Below, in pieces: positions 46,815 to 54,443 of a DNA stretch of 64,000 bases. The DNA comes from Periconia sp. R9002. Taxonomy: Eukaryota; Ascomycota; Dothideomycetes; Pleosporales; Periconiaceae. The position numbers and the translations under genes are program-made. The first letter of the stretch is position 1. The number at the start of each line of letters is the position of its first letter. The notes below the pieces were generated by a model. That model was given only the letters and a program-made list of their open reading frames with translations, was not told where the DNA came from and ran no database searches. The DNA lies in the NCBI GenBank assembly GCA_023627715.1, contig JAMAHW010000133.1, positions 1 to 64,000 of the forward strand, given 5' to 3'.

Positions 46815-49800
46815 ATGTCTGTTAACCAGAAAAGCACTGCTCAGGATGTTAATCCTGTAGCTCCACCACAAGTAGTGAACACTCCGGCACCACCAGCGGA
46901 TGTAGAGATGACGGACGCTGAGCAATCAAACATCAGTGAGCAACCAAACATCATTGATGAGGATGTAGAAATGGCGGAGAGTGCTCCTCGAGTCAAGCGC
47001 GCCTCTAAAGTGACTTCTCATCCGAAACGCTACATTAGCTTGAAGGATATGGGCCCAGAGCTGAGGGATCTAGTGCTTAAGATGGATAAAGACTTATACC
47101 CAGATTGGATTCCACTCCCCATGGGTTATAAAATCAACACTCGAGACATTTTCGAACTCCGGGGAAACGATGACCCACCTACCTCTTCTGCACCATCTTC
47201 TTGGTCATCTGTAAAGAAACATCCAGTTATTATGGGTGTGTCAGTCGAAGACAGCTTCAAGTGGTTCGGAAAGAACATGGTTCTTAGCGTTGAGGAAGCT
47301 AAGCAAATGGCCACCGGAGCGCAACTCAATCCCGCAAAAATTCCTCGCCATGGTAGTGTCAAGGTTCAATTTTGCATGGACACCCAGACACCCTATGTTC
47401 TGGTCCAGATCATAGACAAGCAAACCAACCGCCCATTCTCGGCCAAGATCTTCGGTGAACGTCTGATGTGGGATGTTGAATCAATGGATGAGGAACACAT
47501 GGAACCTGCTATCCTCATCCAACACGAGGAGGTAGGAAAGGAATTTGAAGCATCAGACGATGGCTCTGAACAGCAAGCAATCCTATCTCAGATGTACGAC
47601 ATGGGAAAGCACAGCGTGGTTCGGGTTCGCGTATTCCTTCCTGGAAAACTGGAATACGTTGATACGGATGGGAACACGGTTCAGCAGAGCAACGATCTCT
47701 GCTGGGAAGCATCATCTCACAAGCGCCTTCAAGAGATAATCAACCCGATGATGCCGTGCACCGAGGGTACTACGCAATGCAGCGAATTTTACCAAGCCCT
47801 CGAATCCGCGTGCCAACTCGATTTCTACCTGGCGCTCGGTCGGTCGCAAATCAAAGGATGGCTAGATCTCGCAGACTATGCCAACCGCCTGTTTGCCCTC
47901 TCCAGTTGGATGCAGAACTTCTGGTTCTATCGCGGTCAGCTATGGATTGACGGCAACGATGAGGATACCAATGCTGGTGGGATTGAAGCCGTGGAACTCG
48001 CACCTATAGACTGGGTAACACCACGCTGGCTAGTCAAGGAGTACATGTTTGATGTAATCACAGACTCCAACGGTGCGATCCGCCTCGAGAACCCGGTCCC
48101 CTCGAAGTTCGCAAGCCATAGGATTCCCCAGAGTTATCCCCATCCAGATGAACTCGCCTTCTTGCTGAAGCTTGCGATCAAACAGGAAGGAGATGAACAA
48201 TTCAAACAGCTCTCCAGCCTGATGCAGAGTAAAAACAACTTTGTATTTGAAGGCCGATTCCACAAGGCTCCAGGGCATGAGGACCTTTTCGCCGTTGAGA
48301 TCTTCTCAGGGATCGAAGCGGAAATGCAGGAGCTGCAGCTCAAGGAACCGATGCCTGGCACTCGGATCGTCATCGAGGCAGATCCAATGTCACCTTTCGA
48401 CCCCCAGGAGGCTCAGTTGGTGAAGATGACAGGAGTCGTTGTCACCGAATCGTTCCACCAAGGCGCCACGTTTGCAGCCGTTGTTACCGGTCCGAGGTTA
48501 CCTGTCCAGGAAGACGCGAAAGTCCCGGTCATGGTTTCTTATGTCGAAGCTTCACTTCCACGAGAGAGACAAATGGGGTCTGTAGAAAAGATCCAAAAAA
48601 TTGACTCGGATCGCAAGCCTTTTGGACCGGACGTGAAAGGCTTGATCCTGGCCTGCGACAAACCTGTCACTAATGTTTGGGAATGGGTAATTACGGAAGA
48701 CCAGAAGAACGAAGTGCTGGCTCATCTCCACTCACGCACGCCGAGCCCCAACAAGGCCCAAGAAGACGCCATCATGGACACCATCCTCTCCAATACCCGT
48801 TCAACGGTGGTTCATGGCCCTCCTGGTACTGGTAAAACGAGAACCGAGGCCTTGATGGGTGAGGTTCAGGCTGAAGTGCTTGGGCACAGGGTTATGTTCA
48901 CAGCCCCACAGAACTCTGCTGTCACCGGATTAGTCAAGGTATGGCAGAACCGTTCCAACCCGAAGCTGAAGGATTATGAATGGGTCCATTTCACGGGTGC
49001 CCATTTCTCTGTTGCTGCCGCCGAACGGCTTCGCAAGCGCCAAGTCCTTCTCGACGAAGTTCAACGCAGCTATGAAAACGCCATCATCGACTGTGTTACG
49101 GATTCGAATGAACGTGGCGCAAACCCCGAATATGCGACGACCTTTGGATACAAGAGGGAGCAACGCATCGATGCGTGGGCACTGGATAAGGACCACCCTC
49201 AACACGAGGATGCCCGTGCGTACGTGGAACTGCGCAACCAAGTACGCTACACCTTCGCCAAAGCGACGAGACGGAAGCTGCAGGCACAGCTCAGGGAACT
49301 GGAGTATGACCTCGGCGTGTATTACATGAAAAACGAGGTCAAAGTCGTCTTCTGCACCTTGACAGCAGCTGGACACGACATGTTGCAAGAGGTGGACCTT
49401 TGGCATACGGTGATTATCGACGAAGCCGCCCACGAGAACATGGCCGGTTTGTGTGTCGTCCTGGGTTCCCTAGTCGGCAAAATGAACCATCTTGTCTGGG
49501 CCGGCGACCATCACCAAGGCCAGGGAATGATCGCTTCGCAAGGGGCAAACGTTGGATATGCCATGATTTCTCGTAACGTCTTTAGGACCCTTGCGGAAGA
49601 AGAGAACGATGAAGACCTCAAGGCCCCTGCCCCGGGAGTTTTCCTCTTGAATCACTGCTATCGAATGTCCAAGGATCTCTTTGGGTGGTCTTCGAAAAAT
49701 TGCTACGGCGGTAAATTGGAGGCGGTTCCTGGAGTCGACAAGAGGGACGTAGAGCTTCGCCAGACCCTAGATGCATTCTTCTCTCGCATGCGGAGGGGCA

Positions 49801-50576
49801 ACGGCTCCAACTACAACGTTGGCATCGACGTCACTGCCGACAATATTCGTAGTCAAGTGGTTCCCGGTCAAACTACCAAGCGGAATATGGGCGAGGCCGA
49901 GGTTATTGCTTGGCTTGTATCCTCAATGATATCATTCACCCCTCCCGCTGGTGGGCGACGAATCGTGGCCGACAGCATCTACATCATCTCGAACTACACT
50001 GGTCAGGTCCGCGCCATTCGAGATTGCATCCACGAGATATCCAAGAGGCTGAACGCTTCTCTGGCCGCCGAACTCCGAAAGATTCAAGTCATGACGACGG
50101 CGACAGTTCAGGGACGCGAGCGCGACATCGCCATCTATAGTACCGTGCTGGCAACTGGCAATACTAGGATGAGTGCAGAAGACCATCTGGGATTCGGCTT
50201 CATAGCTGATAAGAGCAATCTCAATGTTTCCATCACTCGGCAAAAGGTCGCCCGCGTGATTGTCGGGGCTCTAAAGCTGTTTTGTCAAGCCAAGTCAGAT
50301 GGTCACCCGGCTGTTGCCCGCGCCGGTCGTCCGTTTTTCGAATTGTTCTGGGACATGTTGAACAATGACCAGATCATCTCGTATGATCAAATTCAACATT
50401 TCCGAACGAAGAATGAGAAACCGGTCGAAGTTCCCGGTGTGACCATACTCCCCAAGCCGTCTGCAGCGACTTCCGCTCCGCGGGGAGGTGGTGGTGCCCG
50501 TGGCCGAGGTGGTAATCGCGGTCGAGGCGGAAATCGCGGTCGCGGTGGCCGAGGCGGTCGAGGCGGTGGCAATTAA
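46815..50576 (+). CDS. SF1 RNA/DNA helicase, UPF1-like, with C-terminal RGG tail
   Basis: Intronless gene of 1253 residues. An N-terminal region of about 640 residues is not recognised (acidic start, then mixed alpha/beta). The superfamily 1 helicase core follows: Q-motif region NKAQEDAIMDTILSN, Walker A HGPPGTGKT (Lys674), motif Ia FTAPQNSAVTGLV, Walker B IIDEAAHEN (Asp869), motif III-like VWAGDHHQGQGM, FLLNHCYRM, motif V-like TVQGRERDIAIYS, and motif VI NLNVSITRQK with Arg1142. The order and DEAA box match UPF1/SMG2-, ZNFX1- and DNA2-type helicases. The tail (about 1215-1253) is an RGG box with repeated GRGGNRG, typical of RNA binding and arginine methylation. No CH-type zinc domain of true Upf1 is visible, so this is not the NMD orthologue. 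The role in RNA silencing, decay or genome defence is open. Start at 46815 is preferred over 46338. Confidence 0.88.
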   Translation: MSVNQKSTAQDVNPVAPPQVVNTPAPPADVEMTDAEQSNISEQPNIIDEDVEMAESAPRVKRASKVTSHPKRYISLKDMGPELRDLVLKMDKDLYPDWIPLPMGYKINTRDIFELRGNDDPPTSSAPSSWSSVKKHPVIMGVSVEDSFKWFGKNMVLSVEEAKQMATGAQLNPAKIPRHGSVKVQFCMDTQTPYVLVQIIDKQTNRPFSAKIFGERLMWDVESMDEEHMEPAILIQHEEVGKEFEASDDGSEQQAILSQMYDMGKHSVVRVRVFLPGKLEYVDTDGNTVQQSNDLCWEASSHKRLQEIINPMMPCTEGTTQCSEFYQALESACQLDFYLALGRSQIKGWLDLADYANRLFALSSWMQNFWFYRGQLWIDGNDEDTNAGGIEAVELAPIDWVTPRWLVKEYMFDVITDSNGAIRLENPVPSKFASHRIPQSYPHPDELAFLLKLAIKQEGDEQFKQLSSLMQSKNNFVFEGRFHKAPGHEDLFAVEIFSGIEAEMQELQLKEPMPGTRIVIEADPMSPFDPQEAQLVKMTGVVVTESFHQGATFAAVVTGPRLPVQEDAKVPVMVSYVEASLPRERQMGSVEKIQKIDSDRKPFGPDVKGLILACDKPVTNVWEWVITEDQKNEVLAHLHSRTPSPNKAQEDAIMDTILSNTRSTVVHGPPGTGKTRTEALMGEVQAEVLGHRVMFTAPQNSAVTGLVKVWQNRSNPKLKDYEWVHFTGAHFSVAAAERLRKRQVLLDEVQRSYENAIIDCVTDSNERGANPEYATTFGYKREQRIDAWALDKDHPQHEDARAYVELRNQVRYTFAKATRRKLQAQLRELEYDLGVYYMKNEVKVVFCTLTAAGHDMLQEVDLWHTVIIDEAAHENMAGLCVVLGSLVGKMNHLVWAGDHHQGQGMIASQGANVGYAMISRNVFRTLAEEENDEDLKAPAPGVFLLNHCYRMSKDLFGWSSKNCYGGKLEAVPGVDKRDVELRQTLDAFFSRMRRGNGSNYNVGIDVTADNIRSQVVPGQTTKRNMGEAEVIAWLVSSMISFTPPAGGRRIVADSIYIISNYTGQVRAIRDCIHEISKRLNASLAAELRKIQVMTTATVQGRERDIAIYSTVLATGNTRMSAEDHLGFGFIADKSNLNVSITRQKVARVIVGALKLFCQAKSDGHPAVARAGRPFFELFWDMLNNDQIISYDQIQHFRTKNEKPVEVPGVTILPKPSAATSAPRGGGGARGRGGNRGRGGNRGRGGRGGRGGGN

Positions 50577-50634
50577 ATACCTCGCCCCCCTTCCACTTGT
50601 GACATCAAAATGATACCTTTGTGTTTCAAGTTGT

Positions 50635-50649
50635 GGGAGGGTGGGTGGG
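50635..50649 (+). promoter_or_regulatory. G-quadruplex motif in helicase 3' UTR
   Basis: GGGAGGGTGGGTGGG, four G3 tracts with single-base loops, 58 nt after the stop on the sense strand. It could form a very stable RNA or DNA quadruplex. The same 15-mer recurs at 58473 downstream of the protease gene. Confidence 0.8.
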
Positions 50650-50661
50650 CGTAACTTCAAG

Positions 50662-50715
50662 GGCGATTATAACATTGGTATAATCGAACGAACAAAGAGT
50701 GGGTGGGGCTTTGTT
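50662..50715 (+). repeat. 54-nt hairpin block, copy 1
   Basis: GATTAT/ATAATC inverted arms (50665-50670 and 50680-50685), followed by AAAGAGTGGGTGGGGCTTT. A diverged copy lies at 52227-52280 with the same arms and the same trailing motif. Confidence 0.65.
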
Positions 50716-50745
50716 CAAAAAAAAATTTTTTTTTTCAAACATTTG

Positions 50746-51256
50746 GTAAGTCTTCACCGATTCCTTCGATTGCAAGTCTTGAAACTAACTCTGGAGAAGT
50801 AATCTTCTTTCAACTTGGCTTCTGTACGCCGGTATCCATCTTTAAGAGCAAAAACAAAAAACAAAAAACAAAAAAACAAAAAAAAAAGAAAAGAAAAAAA
50901 AAACATCAACCACATCAACCACATCGACCGCATCGATCGCATCACCCACATCAACCACATCGATCGCATCACCCACATCGACCGCATCACCCACATCAAC
51001 CACATCGACCGCATCGATCGCATCACCCATATCAATCAACGACATCACCCATATCAACGACAAAAAGCAGAAGACTACGAAGAGTCTTGAACTTCGCAAC
51101 TGTCACTATATCTGGCTAGTGAGCCATTCACCCCAGCGAGGTTTCTGATTAGTCTCTCGGCCACCACTTTCTACTTCTTAGACTTTCATTCTCAAAATCC
51201 GGTAAGTGGTTACCGAATCCTGGGTGGCAAGTCGTAAAGCTAACCATCTTACAAAG
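50746..51256 (+). repeat. Pair of homologous intron-like segments
   Basis: 50746-50796 and 51202-51256 both read GTAAGT, then ACCGA-TCC, GCAAGTC, a CTAAC branch-like site and a terminal AG. They align over their whole length although the flanks differ, so either the intron alone or a decayed exon-intron unit was duplicated. A third, weaker relative lies at 58494-58545 behind the protease gene. Confidence 0.5.
50903..51060 (+). repeat. CATC-based minisatellite
   Basis: About 158 bp of tandem 6/9-nt units alternating CATCAAC, CATCGAC, CATCGAT and CATCACC, arranged in higher-order blocks, preceded by an A-rich tract from about 50852. It is open in several frames, so ORFs over it are not evidence of a gene. 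Confidence 0.85.
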
Positions 51257-52016
51257 GTCTCCTAAAGTCTTTCAAATTCCTCGGAGCAAATTCCATTCAC
51301 ACAACAAGTCATTTCATTGAAAACCCCGCAGTCTAAGGGTGCCATATCTGTGCCGGTCATTCTAGTTCAACGACATCCGCGGTTCGAATCTCCAGAACGA
51401 TTCGCAAAGAGAAGAATTTTCCACGTCAGCCATACACCGATCACATATCAATGTCGCTTGTGTGGACTCTACCAAACGAGGTGAACACCGATCAAATTAA
51501 AAAAAAACCGGATGAGGATCGACGCTTTGACAAAGGAAATGGCAGTGAGTTTGAAGCAGCCATCTTCATTGGTAATCTTTACTTACAAGTTATCACCAGG
51601 TCTATTCGTTGTCAACAGGGACATCCAGATTGACATGCATTATCTCATTTTCGCATTCGACCCACAATATCACCCTCCCGACGATACATGACTGTTCAAA
51701 GACTTTATTTTCCAACGCTCGGCTTTCGTATACCAAAAGATACTCCACAAGATCAAACAACGATTTTCCAATTCACCACCTCTGGAACTACCTACATCTG
51801 CTCTCCCGCTTTGAACGGCTCTATAACTTGACCTGGGGAAGATCTCCGGAGTTCCGCACTGGACCATATGTACGACTCATCAACAACTTTCCAATACTTT
51901 GCGATGGTCAAGTTCATAATTTGCGTTTACGACTTATCCTGTCAATTCTTTGGTAGCGGACATGCATAGACATTAGTCGTAGGGACTGCTTCTCACTATC
52001 TCTCCTTTACGCGGGT

Positions 52017-52307
52017 ATGGACAACCAGGATTCAGAGCCCCACGATCAAATTCAAAGACGAATGGCCAACTTCAACTTTGCACCTGCAATCGGACACTGT
52101 CCATCATACGCGGCGGTTCTCTTGATTTTCTTATGTTTCCTTGTTTTACTATTGGTTTCCATATTGTTTTTTTCTTTGTTGGGGATTGCAGAAAAGTCGA
52201 TAGGAGGACAGACAAACAACATTCCGGGCGATTATGGCTTTGGCATAATCGATCAGATAAAGAGTGGGCGGGACTTTATCTACCAAATCTTTCGTATCCG
52301 AGGATGA
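52017..52307 (+). CDS. Possible small membrane protein
   Basis: A 96-codon ORF with true ATG. Residues 1-30 are polar (DNQDSEPHDQIQRRMANFNF), then one long hydrophobic segment AAVLLIFLCFLVLLLVSILF, then a tail that runs into the 54-nt hairpin block and the 165-bp tandem duplication. No family recognised. The tail overlaps repeats, so either the ORF is accidental or its true end is an intron not seen here. Low confidence. Confidence 0.25.
   Translation: MDNQDSEPHDQIQRRMANFNFAPAIGHCPSYAAVLLIFLCFLVLLLVSILFFSLLGIAEKSIGGQTNNIPGDYGFGIIDQIKSGRDFIYQIFRIRG
52227..52280 (+). repeat. 54-nt hairpin block, copy 2
   Basis: GATTAT at 52230-52235 and ATAATC at 52245-52250 with AAAGAGTGGGCGGGACTTT after them. 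It matches the block in the helicase 3' UTR at about three quarters of positions and runs directly into the tandem duplication. Confidence 0.65.
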
Positions 52308-52595
52308 TCTGGTAAGCCGCCACCTATACTTTGGAGAAGAAGCCACAACACTAATCATTCTAGGAGCCATCAAATTCCCATCTACTTCTCCTCCTTATGG
52401 TGGCCTTTTCAAATCTCTGCCAACCAGAGTGAGCGGGACTTTTTCCTATCAAATCTTTCGTATCGAGGATGATCTGGTAAGCCGCCGCCTATACTTTGGA
52501 GAAGAAGCCACAACGCTAATCATTCTAGGAGCCATCAAATTTCTTCCCATCCATGTCTCCTCTTTATGACGGCCTTGTCAAATCTCTACCAACCC
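52262..52595 (+). repeat. 165-bp tandem duplication with an internal intron-like segment
   Basis: Copies start at 52262 and 52427. Each contains ACTTT, CAAATCTTTCGTAT, GAGGATGATCT, then a 52-nt intron-like segment (52312-52363 and 52477-52528; GTAAGCC to CATTCTAG with a CTAAT branch-like site), then GGAGCCATCAAATT and a CAAATCTCT-CCAACC end. The copies differ by a few substitutions and one short indel. Confidence 0.8.
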
Positions 52596-53548
52596 CCTCA
52601 AAGCGACCTGTCACAAAAACCCCCTCTGAATCACAACTAAACCTTTTCTCTCGATCAAAAGGACGATTATTCGATAACTTTCCGCAATTCTCGTCTGCTC
52701 ATACATACCTAGTTATGTGCATTCAGGTCCATTTCTCCCTAGCTCTAGTCGCGGCTTATGAGCTTCAGCACGCGCACATCACTTGGTGCACATTTCATCG
52801 CCATACATGGTCACACTAGCACCATAGCCGATGGTATCTTTTTGCGCTGAGGTAGCTCTGGCCTCTGTCCGCATCCAAGGATATTTCGGTTTGAAAGAAC
52901 GGTTCCATTCTACCCGCTTAACTTCTCCTGGACTCCGTTTCCACATTCTTCATTGCAGTGGGCTGTACCTAAGAATTTGGCAACGAGAGTGATACTCTGG
53001 CAGACAAGCATACCTTAGGATCAAGCGTAGGCGACAGAAGCTGCAATACGAGGGTTCAGAGTGAGGACGTCTATTGGATGGTGTCGATGGAGATCGTTGA
53101 ATGGAGGGCGCCGTGAAGCGTGGAAGGAGAACGAGGAGAGAGGATAAGAAAGATATCTGAGAGATTTAGGGAGATAGTAGTCAGCTTGCAGAGAAATTCT
53201 AGACTACCCCTATAGCTTAATCTTTTGCAACAGTTACCCATCTCCTATCCTAAAGTGCCTAGGTACAGTAGGTTTCGTGTGTGGAGTCTTTCCATTCTGG
53301 CGCGATCAATTGATGGTACGGTAGTGGTCTGGGTATGCTGATGCGTAGAAAGTTTAGACTGTGAGATGGTCTTTCTACAAAAACATACCAGTGCATCTGG
53401 TGCTCCTAGACGAAAGAATCAGAAGTGGGCTGGGGTGTAATGGCCCAGTGTCAAAGTTTCTCAGGCAAAGGTATTAGAACACATTAGACATTACAGGGAT
53501 TGGTTTAATTCGGAACAGAGTGTCAACCGCACTTCCCGCTCTAAAGTA

Positions 53549-53642
53549 CTGCGAGGTTATGCACCCTGAGAGGAGGAAGGCGCGGATGAGCCCCGGACAT
53601 CCATGGATACATATAGGCATAGCTAGCTAGCATACCATACAT
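53549..53642 (+). repeat. LTR-like dispersed repeat, copy 1
   Basis: GCGAGGTTATGCACCC, GGAGGAAGGCGCGGATGAG, CCGGACATC, ATATAGGCATAGCTAGC and CATAC. The same order occurs at 63626-63720. A TATA-like ATATAGG centre and the repeated context suggest part of an old LTR or another transposon end, but no internal transposon genes were found. Confidence 0.55.
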
Positions 53643-54137
53643 CACCCATACATGAGCCCCTTACAAGTACTACGAAACAGCTTTTCAACAAACCTTCTAT
53701 ATGCTGTTCACAGTTATTCTAGACTTTGATTTCTGTCAGACAGCATTCCCAGGGTGTGCCAAACCCCGTAATGCATACAGGCTGCTCTCAGGTCACGTGT
53801 GCCAATGGAAGATTCACACCCATGATCAAATATTACATTGTGGTTTTCAGCTAGGCGTACAACAGACAATTGTCGACATTCCACACTTGAGCACACTGTT
53901 AAACAGTCTGTAGGCGGTACGTTAATTTTTTCACTAGACATGTCACAAGTATCTCAAGGTAGAAAGTGTGGTTGGGACCCTTTCCCCAGGCCTGCCAAAC
54001 CCCGTAATGTACATCTTGATATGTATCCAAGTCTCGTAGTTTTGACGCATTATAATCAATTGATTACTGAAAGCTACACATGTACACACATAGGTAGGTA
54101 TGCATGATGTTTGACGCGTTGACACGTGCTAGTCGCG

Positions 54138-54185
54138 ACCCATGTGCGAACATTTCCCAAACGGAAAGAACGACCGCACATGGGT
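54138..54185. repeat. 11-bp inverted repeat upstream of the protease gene
   Basis: ACCCATGTGCG at 54138-54148 and its exact reverse complement CGCACATGGGT at 54175-54185, 26-bp loop. It lies about 260-300 bp before the ATG. Confidence 0.55.
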
Positions 54186-54334
54186 AGGCGTGCCAAGCAT
54201 CGTGAGGTACGCCAGTCAAAGGACCTCGCCATTCTCCCCCCTTTCCTCCTTAGAATCATTGACGCTTTCCGAGGGTTTCCTTGTTGTTCACAAGCAGAGA
54301 TTCTCACTGTACGAATACCTAGTATTTGTACTTT

Positions 54335-54435
54335 TACCGCAGAGGCTTCGGTCGTCTGTACTTTTTCTACCGCAGTGGCTTCGGTCATCTGTACTTTTTT
54401 TTCACCGCAGTAACTTCGGTTTTCTGTACTTTTTT
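54335..54435 (+). repeat. Three tandem hairpin/T-tract leader units (protease gene)
   Basis: Units start at 54335, 54368 and 54403 (33, 35 and about 33 nt). Each reads YACCGCAG, short variable loop, CTTCGGT, TCTGTAC and a T run of five or more. The array ends 8 nt before the ATG at 54444. It matches the three-unit array of the helicase gene, while the sequences farther upstream do not match. Confidence 0.9.
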
Positions 54436-54443
54436 AAGACATC

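Larger units (their letters stand above)
50577..54334. other. Repeat-rich region between the helicase and protease genes
   Basis: About 3.8 kb with no confident gene. It contains the helicase 3' UTR with a G-quadruplex motif, intron-like segments (50746-50796 and 51202-51256), a CATC minisatellite, a 165-bp tandem duplication, a 54-nt hairpin block copy and an LTR-like repeat. Small ORFs at 51451 (60 codons), 51609 and 52017 look partly protein-like but lack family support. Confidence 0.5.

Noticed and set aside
50754..51119. Overlapping ORFs on both strands with His-Arg-Ile or Met-Trp-Arg repeats
   Set aside because: They are products of the CATC minisatellite and the A-rich tract, not genes.
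51340..51410. Possible tRNA (B-box-like GGTTCGAATC at about 51369)
   Set aside because: No matching A box, acceptor stem or anticodon arm could be folded around it.
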